Part shown: in pieces, positions 1-7,291 of the stretch
Numbering within the stretch: the first letter of the stretch is position 1
Layout of the letters: every line of letters starts with the position of its first letter
The notes under the pieces: generated by a model
Databases searched by the model: none
What the model was told of the DNA's origin: nothing
What the model saw: only the letters and a program-made list of their open reading frames with translations
From: CAZBZG01 sp964496245
GTDB taxonomy: Bacteria > Planctomycetota > SZUA-567
Reading direction: 5' to 3'
NCBI GenBank assembly: GCA_964496245.1
Contig: CAZBZG010000106.1
Coordinates: forward strand, 1 to 14,359
Length of the DNA: 14,359 bases
Made by a program: the position numbers and the translations under genes

Positions 1-213
1 TTCAGCCTTGGGTATGATCGAACGCGGGCTGCGTCCCCATGCCTTACGGAAATCGGGTTCGTCCCAGTTGGCATACACGCCGTGCTTTCGCTGTTTCAAC
101 AGCATGCGTGCAAGTGTGGTCTTCCCACACTGACGCGGCCCGGATACGAAGGCGATTTTCTTCCAGGAGAAACAGAGGTCTGGCAGAACGGGGGTCAGGT
201 ATCGTTCTTTCAT
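1..213 (-). CDS. AAA-family ATPase, DUF4143 type, N-terminal part only
   Basis: Only the first 71 residues are in the window; the rest lies beyond the left edge. The visible part matches the start of the P-loop ATPases that carry a C-terminal DUF4143 domain. It has a hydrophobic strand ending in a Walker A motif GPRQCGKTT (residues 25-33), then ANWDEPDFRK, which resembles the 'NWD..e.R' segment typical of this family. The cellular role of these ATPases is poorly known, and many behave as accessory genes. The chosen start is ATG at 213; an in-frame ATG at 222 is possible but overlaps the -10 element. There is no Shine-Dalgarno sequence, and a -10 hexamer ends seven bases before the ATG, so the mRNA may be leaderless. 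G+C is about 58 percent in the first 60 bases (counted by eye), lower than in rnpA next door, which hints at transfer. The DUF4143 domain itself is not visible, so the family call is an inference from the N-terminus. Confidence 0.8.
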   Translation of the reverse strand, partial: MKERYLTPVLPDLCFSWKKIAFVSGPRQCGKTTLARMLLKQRKHGVYANWDEPDFRKAWGRSPRSIIPKAE

Positions 214-220
214 GCTGACC

Positions 221-249
221 ATACTACCAGTAGGCGGCAGTTTGGTCAA
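221..249 (-). promoter_or_regulatory. sigma70-like promoter of the ATPase gene, leaderless geometry
   Basis: On the minus strand a -35 element TTGACC (249-244) is separated by 17 bases from a -10 element TAGTAT (226-221). Seven bases then separate the -10 from the ATG at 213. Transcription would therefore begin at or next to the start codon. Both hexamers fit the consensus well (5/6 and 4/6). Confidence 0.6.
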
Positions 250-345
250 GGACAGAATGTTTGGCGGCATCCCCTCGCCTGGTTCAAAATGTAGGGCACG
301 GGCTCTGGCACCGCCCCCCGTGCGCAGCCGCTCAGCCAATTTTGC

Positions 346-373
346 TTGACACCTCCCGGCACGCGGACAGAAT
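346..373 (+). promoter_or_regulatory. probable promoter of the rnpA-yidD-yidC-mnmE operon
   Basis: A perfect -35 element TTGACA (346-351) is followed after 16 bases by CAGAAT (368-373), which matches the -10 consensus at four of six positions. Transcription would start near 380, leaving about 30 bases of leader before the preferred rnpA start at 413. It is the only good promoter upstream of the four-gene cluster. Confidence 0.5.
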
Positions 374-402
374 GGGCTGCTTGTGCCGTGCGCGGCCGAC
401 TT

Positions 403-409
403 GAGGAAG
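403..409 (+). promoter_or_regulatory. Shine-Dalgarno that decides the rnpA start
   Basis: GAGGAAG contains AGGA five bases before GTG at 413. No comparable site precedes the upstream in-frame GTG at 383, so the 413 start is preferred. Confidence 0.6.
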
Positions 410-412
410 CTG

Positions 413-802
413 GTGACTGGTCAGGGACTTGCGAGAGAGGAGCGGCTGCGGGACGCCCAGCGGGTGGACGAACTCTTTGCCCGCGGAGCTGTGGGAAAGA
501 CCCGGCTCGTGCTCGTGCGCGCTCTGCCCAATGGCGGTGCCCGCACGCGGATGGCCGTGCTCGTGGGCAAGGTGGCGGGCAATCCCGTCAAACGCAACCG
601 CCTCCGGCGACGCCTCCGGGCGGCGTTTCGCACCCACAAGCAGGAACTGCCAGCCGGACTCGACCTGGCGGTCCTGCCGCGCCGCGGCGCCCTGACAGCC
701 GCGTTCGAAGAACTCGTGCCCGACCTGATGCAGGCGGTCGAACGGGCGGTCCAACAGCTTCCCGACCGGCCCCCCGCACCCGAGGTGGAAGGAACAGCGT
801 GA
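413..802 (+). CDS. rnpA: ribonuclease P protein component
   Basis: This is the protein subunit of RNase P, which binds the catalytic RNA and helps it recognise and cleave the 5' leader of precursor tRNAs. The preferred product has 129 residues, close to the usual 110-130. The diagnostic basic helix is present as NPVKRNRLRRRLRAAFR, containing the RNR signature. It is preceded by the expected 'R.DELFARG' N-terminal segment and the strands 'LVLVRALP' and 'MAVLVGKVAGN'. GTG at 413 has a good Shine-Dalgarno. A start at GTG 383 would add ten residues (139 in total) and cannot be excluded, since it lies ten bases after a possible -10 hexamer. The stop overlaps the yidD start (GTGA), so translation of the two is probably coupled. 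It is the first gene of the cluster because rpmH is missing. Confidence 0.93.
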   Translation: MTGQGLAREERLRDAQRVDELFARGAVGKTRLVLVRALPNGGARTRMAVLVGKVAGNPVKRNRLRRRLRAAFRTHKQELPAGLDLAVLPRRGALTAAFEELVPDLMQAVERAVQQLPDRPPAPEVEGTA

Positions 803-1068
803 GCCGCATCCTGATTCTCTTCGTGCGTCTCTACCAGTCCACCCTCGGCCGGTGCCTCTTCTTCCTGGCGGGCGGCCGGAGCGTGTGCATCTACGAACCG
901 ACCTGCAGCCACTACATGATCGAGGCGTTGGAGACCCACGGCGCGATCCGAGGCGTGTGCCTGGGCCTGTGGCGGATTCTCCGGTGCCATCCCTTTGCCC
1001 GCGGCGGGCATGACCCGGTCCCGCCAGCCGGCGACGCCCCACTCCGGAATGAGGAACCCGCTGCGTGA
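799..1068 (+). CDS. yidD: membrane protein insertion efficiency factor YidD
   Basis: YidD is a small, amphipathic, membrane-associated protein that assists YidC/Sec-dependent insertion of inner-membrane proteins. The 89-residue product carries the full family signature: an N-terminal hydrophobic/amphipathic helix (ILILFVRLYQSTL), then CIYEPTCSHYMIEAL, then 'HGAIRGVCLG', and 'RILRCHPFARGGHDPVP'. The three conserved cysteines of the family are present (CIY, TCS and RCHPF). GTG at 799 overlaps the rnpA stop and has AAGGA five bases upstream. The stop overlaps the yidC start in the same GTGA manner. The position between rnpA and yidC is the conserved one in bacteria. Confidence 0.95.
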   Translation: MSRILILFVRLYQSTLGRCLFFLAGGRSVCIYEPTCSHYMIEALETHGAIRGVCLGLWRILRCHPFARGGHDPVPPAGDAPLRNEEPAA

Positions 1069-3179
1069 GCGATGATCTGAAACAGAAGATTCTGATGTTC
1101 GTGGCCATCTTCCTGACATTCATGGTGGTCATGAACTTCATGGAGCAAAAGCGGCAGGCCAAGGGCGAACGCGAAGAGTGGCGCCAGCAGCAGGAGCAGC
1201 AGGCCGAACCGGAGGCAGCCGAATCCGGCGAGCCCGCCACGCCTGCCACGCCTGTCCAGCCGCAGCCAGCCCCCGAAGACCAGATCCCCGGCCAAGACGA
1301 ACCTGCGCCTGAAACGCAGATCGGAGCAGAACCCGGGGCGGAGGCGGAAAGCGAGCCCGCGCCAACGCGCGAATCGTCGCCGCCTTCCACGCCGGAAGAA
1401 CCGGCTGCGCGCTACCAGATCAGCGTGGTCCGCGGCCAGGACGAGGGGCGCTTCGAAGCCGTCTTCTCCACCCGCAGCGCAGCGCTCACGCGCTTCCGTC
1501 TGCTCGGGTACGTCCAGAGCGCCGAAACGGATGAGAAGCACGAGGTCGTCGTCCTCGACCAGCTCGCCCAGGGCCAGGACAGCCTCCTCATCGCGTCGCT
1601 CAACGAGATCGGGCTGCGCGGACGGAATTACCGGATCGTGAGCGCGCCCCGGGACGCCCGGATCGCACAGCAAAGCCGCGAAGGCGATCCGGAGACGATC
1701 GAGCCCAACGACCGGAACGAGCTGGTCTTCCGGACGACAGCCGGTGCCTGGGAGATCACCAAGACGTATGTGTTGAGCGAGGAGACCGCGTTCGGCTTTC
1801 GCATGACCCTGGGTTTGCGCAACCGCTCGGCCGAAGCGCAGGCTGTGACCTGCCGGCTCGTCGGTCCCTGCGGGATCGTGCCGGACGATACGGGCCGCTG
1901 GGGCAACATCGAAGCCATGAGCGCTGCGCTCACCGAGGCGGGCGGAACGGACACCGAGGTCAAGCGTGTCGACGTCAACGAGCTCTTGAGCGGACAGCGG
2001 GAAGCCGAGGAATCCGGCGAGCCGTTCGCGGACGGGCTGGACGAACGGAGCCGGTCGATCGCCTGGGTGGGCCTCAAGAACCGCTTCTTCACGAGTGTGC
2101 TCTTGGTGGACGACCCGGCCTTCACCTTCCAGGCCGTCCTGCGCGGCGAGCCCGTGGCCAAGGCCTACCGCGAGGAGCACAAGGAACTCGCGCACCTGCT
2201 CGAAGCGCACAAAGCTACGGGCGCAGCCGTGCTCGTGCTCAAGAACCAGGTCGGCAAATCCGTGCCCGCGGACGGGACGCTCGAGCGGGGTTTCCGATTC
2301 TACGGCGGCCCGGCGGACGAGGAGCGGCTCGCGTTCGACAAGCGGCTGGGGCAGCTTGTGAGCTACACGTGGGGGTTGTTCGATCCGATCAGCCGGACCC
2401 TCGTGAAGCTGCTCAACATGATCGCGAGCGTGGTGCCCAACTACGGCGTGGCCATGATCCTGCTCACCCTTCTCATCAAGACGCTGCTCCACCCGCTCAC
2501 GCGCAAGGGGCTCCACTCGAGCCAAAAGATGCAGAAGGTCGCGCCTCTGGTCAAGGAGATCCAGAAGAAGTACAAGGACCAGCGCGAGAAGATGCACCAG
2601 GAGGTCATGCGCATCTACCGGGAGCACGGGGTGAGCCCCATGGGCGGCTGCCTGCCCATGCTGATTCAGTTGCCCATCTTCATCGCCCTCTTCGGTGCCT
2701 TCTCCCGCGGCTTCGCCCTCCGGCAGGCGTCGTTCATCCCGGGTTGGATCGACGATCTGGCCGCGCCCGACAGCGTGTGGAACTGGGGCACGCCCCTGCC
2801 TGTCCTCGGCAGCAGTCTCAATCTCCTGCCCATCCTGTACCTCATTCTCCAGATCATCCAGATGAGCATGCAGCCCAAGAGCGAGGATCCGCAGATCCAG
2901 CAGCAGCAGAAGATGATGAAGCTCATGCCCATCTTCTTCGTCTTCATCTTCTACTCCATGCCCTCGGGGCTGGTGCTCTACTTCACCGTCAGCTCGGTCT
3001 ACACTCTGGTCGAGCACTGGCTGATCAAGCGCGGCATCGACGGCACAGACCAGGGCCAGCCCGCTCCCGCCGGGGCTGGGGCAGCGGCGCCTTCGAAGGA
3101 GGCGAAGCCGGGCGTGGCTGCTGGTACGGGCGTCAAGAGCGCTGGCGGGGGCAAGCGCAAGAAGAAGCGCAAGAAGTAG
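1065..3179 (+). CDS. yidC: membrane protein insertase YidC
   Basis: YidC inserts and folds inner-membrane proteins, alone or with SecYEG. At 704 residues it is long for the family (E. coli has 548). There is an N-terminal transmembrane helix (about 8-26), a linker rich in Glu, Pro and Ala (about 28-125), a large periplasmic domain (about 125-435), and then the conserved insertase core (about 447-655). The core contains PLTRKGLHSSQKMQ, GVSPMGGCLPMLIQLPIF and MPSGLVLYF. The charged residue in the hydrophilic groove, Arg366 in E. coli, aligns with Lys472 here (LLIKTLLHPL). After the last helix comes a Gly/Ala-rich stretch ending in KRKKKRKK. Basic tails of this kind have been linked to ribosome binding in some YidC proteins, including one from the planctomycete Rhodopirellula. 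GTG at 1065 has AGGA nine bases upstream and overlaps the yidD stop. Confidence 0.96.
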   Translation: MSDDLKQKILMFVAIFLTFMVVMNFMEQKRQAKGEREEWRQQQEQQAEPEAAESGEPATPATPVQPQPAPEDQIPGQDEPAPETQIGAEPGAEAESEPAPTRESSPPSTPEEPAARYQISVVRGQDEGRFEAVFSTRSAALTRFRLLGYVQSAETDEKHEVVVLDQLAQGQDSLLIASLNEIGLRGRNYRIVSAPRDARIAQQSREGDPETIEPNDRNELVFRTTAGAWEITKTYVLSEETAFGFRMTLGLRNRSAEAQAVTCRLVGPCGIVPDDTGRWGNIEAMSAALTEAGGTDTEVKRVDVNELLSGQREAEESGEPFADGLDERSRSIAWVGLKNRFFTSVLLVDDPAFTFQAVLRGEPVAKAYREEHKELAHLLEAHKATGAAVLVLKNQVGKSVPADGTLERGFRFYGGPADEERLAFDKRLGQLVSYTWGLFDPISRTLVKLLNMIASVVPNYGVAMILLTLLIKTLLHPLTRKGLHSSQKMQKVAPLVKEIQKKYKDQREKMHQEVMRIYREHGVSPMGGCLPMLIQLPIFIALFGAFSRGFALRQASFIPGWIDDLAAPDSVWNWGTPLPVLGSSLNLLPILYLILQIIQMSMQPKSEDPQIQQQQKMMKLMPIFFVFIFYSMPSGLVLYFTVSSVYTLVEHWLIKRGIDGTDQGQPAPAGAGAAAPSKEAKPGVAAGTGVKSAGGGKRKKKRKK

Positions 3180-3185
3180 CCTGCC

Positions 3186-4634
3186 ATGGCCGCTCGGCTC
3201 GACACGCAGGACACCATCGTTGCCGTGGCTACCCCGCCCGGCCCGTCGGCCTGCGGGATCCTGCGCATCTCCGGCCCCAACGCTCTGGCCGTGGCCGCGC
3301 GCCTCTTCCAGGCGACCGCCGGGCCGGGTCTGGCTGCGCGCGCGGGCGGAAGCGTGGTGCACGGCGAGATTTCTCTCCCCCTTGCGATTGCCACCGCCGC
3401 TGGATCGCGCGCCTCCGCACCGTCCTGCCCCGCCCTCGCGTACCTCATGCGTGCGCCCGGGAGCTACACGGCCGAGGACGTGGTCGAGCTCCACCTGCCG
3501 GGCAGTCCTCCCCTGCTCGCCAGTGCGCTGCGCGCTGCGTGCCAAGCAGGTGCGCGCGTGGCCGAAGCGGGCGAGTTCACCCTGCGGGCGTTTCTGCACG
3601 GCCGGATCGACCTCGGGCAGGCTGAATCCGTCGAACGGGTGATCGCTGCAGAGGGCGAAGCCGAGCGTTGCGACGCCGTAGCGCGCCTCTCTTCGGACCT
3701 GGGGCGGAGCCTGGCCGCGTGGCAGCAGACGCTCCTCGACTGCGCCGCGCAGGTGGAGGCCTTCCTCGATCTGGAGGAGCCCGAGGCCGGAGGCGAGCGC
3801 ACGGCCGGCCTGCCGGAGGCGCTCACAGGCGTGGCCGCCGAGTGCCGGCGGCTCGCCGCACAGGCCTCGGCCGATCGGCCCTGCGAAGCAGGCGTGCGGG
3901 TGCGGCTGGCCGGCCCCACGAACACGGGCAAGAGCTCGCTCGCCAACGCCCTGGCCGGCCGCGAGGTGGCGCTAGCGAGTCCCGAACCTTCGTTCACGCG
4001 CGATCGGCTCTCGTTCCCGTTGGACGTGGGGGGGGTCCGGATCGTGGTCGAGGATGCGCCGGGCGCGGACGCAGCGGCCGACGGAGTCGGCCGGGCAGCT
4101 GCAGAAAGGAGTCTCCGGGAACTCGGCACGGCCGGGGTGGTCTGCCTGGTGCTCGACCTGTCCGCGCCCGTCCCGGGGGAGGGTCTGGCGGCCTTTGCAT
4201 GCCTCGCCGGCCGGCCCGTGGTTGCGGCGTGCAACAAGGCCGACCGGCTGGCCGGCGAAGACCGGGACGCGCGGCTGGCGGACCTTGTGGCAGCGCTCCG
4301 GCACACCGCAGGCGTCGATCCGCTGGCCGCGGTCGCGACGAGCGCCCGCACGGGCGCGGGGCTTTCGCGCCTCCGGCAGGCGCTGGCCGGCGCGGTGCTC
4401 GGCGAGCTCGCCCTTGCGCCGGGGGGCCGCGTGAGCGCGCGGGAGGGCATGGAGCTCTTCCACGCAGCTGCAGCGTGCGAGCGGGCGCTCGCGTTCGTGG
4501 GCAATGACACGCCGTGGGAGCTCGTGGCCGAAGAAGTGCGGGCCGCCTCCCTGGCGTTGGGACGGGCGCGCGGCGCAGACTACGGGGAAGACGTGCTGCG
4601 GGCCGTCTTCTCGCGGTTCTGCGTGGGGAAGTGA
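3186..4634 (+). CDS. mnmE: tRNA modification GTPase MnmE, divergent GTPase site
   Basis: MnmE, with MnmG, installs the aminomethyl-type group at C5 of wobble uridine (U34) in certain tRNAs, using methylene-THF and GTP hydrolysis. The 482-residue protein has the N-terminal folate-binding domain (about 8-125; APGSYTAEDVVELHLPG, AGEFTLRAFLHGRIDLGQAE), helical segments on both sides of the G domain, and the expected C-terminal FCVGK with catalytic Cys479. G1 (GPTNTGKSS, 243-251) and G4 (NKAD, 350-353) are intact. G2 reads PSFTRD (268-273) instead of 'GTTRD', and G3 reads DAPG (290-293) instead of 'DTAG'. In a gapless alignment by eye, the catalytic Glu282 of E. coli MnmE falls on Gly302. Hydrolysis is probably weak or altered. 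It starts six bases after yidC with no clear Shine-Dalgarno, so it is likely translationally coupled. mnmG is not in the window. Confidence 0.9.
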   Translation: MAARLDTQDTIVAVATPPGPSACGILRISGPNALAVAARLFQATAGPGLAARAGGSVVHGEISLPLAIATAAGSRASAPSCPALAYLMRAPGSYTAEDVVELHLPGSPPLLASALRAACQAGARVAEAGEFTLRAFLHGRIDLGQAESVERVIAAEGEAERCDAVARLSSDLGRSLAAWQQTLLDCAAQVEAFLDLEEPEAGGERTAGLPEALTGVAAECRRLAAQASADRPCEAGVRVRLAGPTNTGKSSLANALAGREVALASPEPSFTRDRLSFPLDVGGVRIVVEDAPGADAAADGVGRAAAERSLRELGTAGVVCLVLDLSAPVPGEGLAAFACLAGRPVVAACNKADRLAGEDRDARLADLVAALRHTAGVDPLAAVATSARTGAGLSRLRQALAGAVLGELALAPGGRVSAREGMELFHAAAACERALAFVGNDTPWELVAEEVRAASLALGRARGADYGEDVLRAVFSRFCVGK

Positions 4635-4660
4635 GGGCTGGGGTTGCAGACGACGGTCAG

Positions 4661-5383
4661 CTATTTGCCGAGGCTGAGCCGCAGGGCCAGGGCCTGCGGC
4701 AGACCCGCCGCGAGAATCTTGCCGGCTGCCCGGTCGATGTCGTACTCCACGCGGTGGATCGTCACCTGCGCCTTCTCGTCGTCGTACAGGGCGAAGGCGG
4801 AACGCGGATCCTCGTCGCGGGGCTGGCCCACGGATCCCACGTTGATGATGGCCTTGGTATCCTGTTCGAGCGGGATCTCCGGATCCATGGTGTAGGTCAT
4901 GGGGTCGGTGTCGTAGAAGGCGAGCGGTTGGTGCGAGTGGCCCAGGAAAAGCAATGGCTTGTCCATGAGCCGGAAGTTGAACTCCGCGTCCTTGATGGTC
5001 GTGACATAGTTGAAGAGCTCGGGTGCCTGGAGCGAGCCGTGGACGAGAGCGAACGTCTCCAGGTGCTCGACAAAGGGGCGTTCGGCGAGCCAGCTCTTGG
5101 ATTCCGCGGAGAGCTGCTCCCGGGTCCAGACCGCAGCGTCGCGGGCGTACTGGTTGAAATAGGCGACATCCAGGTAGTCGAGCACGGCATGGTCGTGGTT
5201 GCCGGCGATGGTGAGCGCGCCCAGGTCGCGCACGGCGTGGATGCAGGCTTCCGGGTCCGCGCCATACCCGACCAGGTCCCCCATGCAGAGGAATTCGTCG
5301 ACCTCGAGGCGCTCCATCTCGGCGAGCACCGCCTGGAAGGCATCGAGGTTGCCGTGGATGTCACCAAAGATCCCGAACCGCAA
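4661..5383 (-). CDS. calcineurin-like metallophosphoesterase, YfcE/MJ0936-like
   Basis: This is a probable cytosolic two-metal phosphoesterase of the YfcE/MJ0936-like group; the natural substrate is unknown. All five metal-site motifs of the fold are in order in the 240-residue protein: GDIHGN (Asp8, His10), GDLVGYG (Asp36), GNHDH (Asn62, His63), VHGS (His115) and GHSHQP (His149, His151). No signal peptide or membrane helix is seen. The start is TTG at 5383, chosen because AGAGGAG lies five bases upstream. It begins 16 bases after the acylphosphatase stop and is probably co-transcribed with it. It converges on mnmE with a 26-base gap that holds no visible terminator hairpin. Confidence 0.92.
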   Translation of the reverse strand: MRFGIFGDIHGNLDAFQAVLAEMERLEVDEFLCMGDLVGYGADPEACIHAVRDLGALTIAGNHDHAVLDYLDVAYFNQYARDAAVWTREQLSAESKSWLAERPFVEHLETFALVHGSLQAPELFNYVTTIKDAEFNFRLMDKPLLFLGHSHQPLAFYDTDPMTYTMDPEIPLEQDTKAIINVGSVGQPRDEDPRSAFALYDDEKAQVTIHRVEYDIDRAAGKILAAGLPQALALRLSLGK

Positions 5384-5388
5384 TCCGA

Positions 5389-5395
5389 CTCCTCT
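5389..5395 (-). promoter_or_regulatory. Shine-Dalgarno supporting the TTG start of the phosphoesterase
   Basis: On the minus strand AGAGGAG ends five bases before TTG at 5383. The next residues (RFGIFGDIHGN) form the normal family N-terminus, so the TTG start is well supported. Confidence 0.7.
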
Positions 5396-5399
5396 GACG

Positions 5400-5672
5400 C
5401 TAATGGCGGATGCGAAAACCGCTGAATGTGCCGCTCGCGGGGGCGGTCTGAACCTGTTCTTTCCGGATGCAGGACCCCATCCGCTGGCGCAGATCCTGGA
5501 GGAACCGGTCGAGCGTTTCCTCCTCCCCCTCGACCCGGAGCTCCACAGTGCCGTCGGAACAGTTGCGGACCCAGCCCGTCACGTCAAAGCCGGCCGCCAC
5601 CCGCTGGGTCGTCCAGCGAAAGCCCACCCCCTGTACATTGCCGCTGAACCGGATTGTGCGCTGTTCGGCCAT
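5400..5672 (-). CDS. acyP: acylphosphatase
   Basis: Acylphosphatase hydrolyses acyl phosphates such as carbamoyl phosphate and 1,3-bisphosphoglycerate; the small enzyme works in the cytosol. The 90-residue length is standard. The phosphate-binding loop GNVQGVGFR gives catalytic Arg19, and GWVRNCSDGTVE gives catalytic Asn37, so both active-site residues are present. ATG at 5672 has GTGGAG seven bases upstream. It is the first gene of a two-gene minus-strand unit with the metallophosphoesterase and has a promoter about 40 bases upstream. Confidence 0.95.
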   Translation of the reverse strand: MAEQRTIRFSGNVQGVGFRWTTQRVAAGFDVTGWVRNCSDGTVELRVEGEEETLDRFLQDLRQRMGSCIRKEQVQTAPASGTFSGFRIRH

Positions 5673-5713
5673 CCGGGGACTCCACCCGGGGATGGGTCGG
5701 GTCGATGCTGCGC

Positions 5714-5742
5714 ATTCTAGCTGGGGCCGCCGGATGGGGCAA
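5714..5742 (-). promoter_or_regulatory. promoter of the acylphosphatase-phosphoesterase unit
   Basis: On the minus strand TTGCCC (5742-5737) and TAGAAT (5719-5714) are separated by 17 bases. The -10 matches consensus at five of six positions. A leader of about 35 bases carrying a Shine-Dalgarno would precede the acyP ATG. Confidence 0.55.
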
Positions 5743-5802
5743 GCAAGAAAAACCGCCGGCGCCCCTCCCTCTCCCGGGACAGGGATTTTCCGGGGTCTCC
5801 CC

Positions 5803-5831
5803 TTCGCTCCCTACCGTCTTTCGGCTATCAT
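5803..5831 (+). promoter_or_regulatory. possible leaderless promoter of the GT-C glycosyltransferase
   Basis: TATCAT (5826-5831) is a good -10 and ends exactly seven bases before ATG at 5839. The -35 at the 17-base spacing, TTCGCT (5803-5808), is poor, so the case rests on the -10 and on the same arrangement seen at two other genes in the window. Confidence 0.4.
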
Positions 5832-5838
5832 GGACGGC

Positions 5839-7272
5839 ATGCCTGTCGTGCATGCGAATCGATCCACACCGGAGGCCGAGAACCGCGGACGGCCGTGGGC
5901 TCACGCCCGCTGGCTCGCCGTTGTCTGCCTCGTGGCCCTGGGCCTGCGGCTGGCCGCGGGTTGCGTGGTGGAGCGCCAGACGCAGAGACGCGCGGGGCCT
6001 GAAGCACGCTACCTCTTCCCGGATTCGTATCAGTTCCACGCCTACGCATGGAACCTGCTCGAGACCGGCACGTACGTCGATAACCAGCACCGGCGGGCGT
6101 GGCGCACGCCCGCCTACAGCCTGCTCCTGGCCGGCCTCTACGCAATGGCCGGGGACGCGCCCGCGCTGGCACGGGGCCTGACCAACCTGCTCGACGTCGT
6201 GAACGTACTCCTGGTCTTTCTTCTCGCTCGGCAGGTCTTTGGCGCGCGCGCGGCGCGTCTCGCCGCGGTTCTGGCTGCGGTCTATCCCTTTTTCGTCTAC
6301 TTCTCGAACCTGGTGTTGGCGGATACGCTGAGCGTGGGCGCGGTGCTGCTCGTCACCTTGGCGTTCGTGCGCCTGGGACGGGTCAGCAGTCCGGGCTCCC
6401 CGGACACGCTTTCGTCCCAGGCTGCGGGGCCAGACAGGCGTGGTTCCCTCCGGTTCGTGGCCTTCTGGGCCGCGCTCGCCGGCCTGGCGCTCGCCTTTGC
6501 CGTACTCGTGCGCGCGGCCTTCGGCCTGCTCGGGGTCGTGTTCGTGGGGTTCCTGGTGGTGCGGTTGGCGGTCGGGCGGGGGGCCGTACAACCCGCGCAG
6601 CGGGGTGCATGCCCCGGCCGCGTGGCCGTGCCCGTGATCGTGATCGCGTTCTGCCTCGGCCTGGCGCCCTGGTGGGTGCGCAACGCCCGGGTCTTCGGCA
6701 CGTTCGTGCCCTTGAGCACCATGGGGGGGTACACGCTGTACGAATCCGATTCCCCGCATGCCGACGGCGGGCCGAACTTCGGCAAGATCCCGTTCCCTGA
6801 GGCGTGGCACCAATGCATGGAACGGCTCGCGCGCGACGACCTATCCGCGCGCGAACAGGCGGCGGCCGAGTTGCGCGCCGATCGGATCCTGCGCGAGGCG
6901 GGCCTGGCGTGGATCCGAAAACACCCCGGATGCTTCCTCGCCCTCATGCCGGTCAAGTTGTTTCGTACGTGGAACCTCTGGCCCAACTGGCGCGGCGCGC
7001 GCGCGTGGTCCTACAAGGCGGTGAGTCTCGGCAGCTACGGGCCGGTCCTGGTCCTGGCGCTCTGGGCGCTCTGGACGTTCCGTGCGCGCTGGCGCGAGAT
7101 CCTGTGGCTCGTGCTGCCGGCATTGTACGTCAGCGCGCTGCACGCGGTCTTCATGGGCTCGATCCGCTACCGCCTGCCGGCCATGGGGTGCATGATCGTG
7201 CTGGCCGCGGGCGGGCTCGACCGGTGGATTGCGCGGAGGGCCGCGCGCGGGGGAGCGGAGGAAGCGTCATGA
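5839..7272 (+). CDS. GT-C fold integral membrane glycosyltransferase (PMT_2/GT39-like)
   Basis: This is probably a polyprenyl-phosphate-sugar-dependent glycosyltransferase of the inner membrane, with the acceptor unknown. The 477-residue protein starts with a helix (about 25-42), followed by an outside loop with an acidic residue at Asp62 (FPDSYQFHAYAWNL) in the position of the GT-C catalytic Asp. The family segment RTPAYSLLLAGLY (89-101) is followed by a series of strongly hydrophobic helices. Near the C-terminus there is a SIRYRLPAMG motif, like the 'RYR.P' seen in related membrane transferases. ATG at 5830 is also in frame, but 5839 fits a leaderless transcript; neither has a Shine-Dalgarno. 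The gene diverges from acyP and converges with mgtE after 19 bases. The GT4 gene further right could share a glycoconjugate pathway with it, but nothing in the sequence proves this. Confidence 0.82.
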   Translation: MPVVHANRSTPEAENRGRPWAHARWLAVVCLVALGLRLAAGCVVERQTQRRAGPEARYLFPDSYQFHAYAWNLLETGTYVDNQHRRAWRTPAYSLLLAGLYAMAGDAPALARGLTNLLDVVNVLLVFLLARQVFGARAARLAAVLAAVYPFFVYFSNLVLADTLSVGAVLLVTLAFVRLGRVSSPGSPDTLSSQAAGPDRRGSLRFVAFWAALAGLALAFAVLVRAAFGLLGVVFVGFLVVRLAVGRGAVQPAQRGACPGRVAVPVIVIAFCLGLAPWWVRNARVFGTFVPLSTMGGYTLYESDSPHADGGPNFGKIPFPEAWHQCMERLARDDLSAREQAAAELRADRILREAGLAWIRKHPGCFLALMPVKLFRTWNLWPNWRGARAWSYKAVSLGSYGPVLVLALWALWTFRARWREILWLVLPALYVSALHAVFMGSIRYRLPAMGCMIVLAAGGLDRWIARRAARGGAEEAS

Positions 7273-7291
7273 GTCGACACGGCCGCTTCGC

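Larger units (their letters stand above)
223..412. other. divergent intergenic region; rpmH not found
   Basis: This stretch separates the ATPase from rnpA and carries a promoter for each. In many bacteria rpmH (ribosomal protein L34, a short, very basic protein rich in Arg and Lys) sits directly upstream of rnpA. No reading frame here, or overlapping the start of rnpA, shows an L34-like sequence. I see no other gene in it. Confidence 0.6.

Noticed and set aside
332..420. Search for an rpmH gene overlapping the rnpA start, as in Thermus
   Set aside because: None of the three plus-strand frames gives the short basic L34 sequence with its 'KRT.QP' start.
346..1068. A 240-codon frame running through rnpA into yidD
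   Set aside because: Only the part from 799 matches YidD. The upstream part overlaps rnpA in another frame, is Arg/Pro/Gly-rich and resembles neither L34 nor any known YidD extension.
912..3599. An 895-codon open frame on the minus strand opposite yidC
   Set aside because: It lies antisense to clear yidC, yidD and mnmE coding sequence. The product is low-complexity, rich in Arg, Gly, Leu and His with no recognisable domain, as expected from the complement of high-GC codons.
4635..4660. A terminator between the convergent mnmE and phosphoesterase genes
   Set aside because: The 26-base gap has no inverted repeat or T-run.
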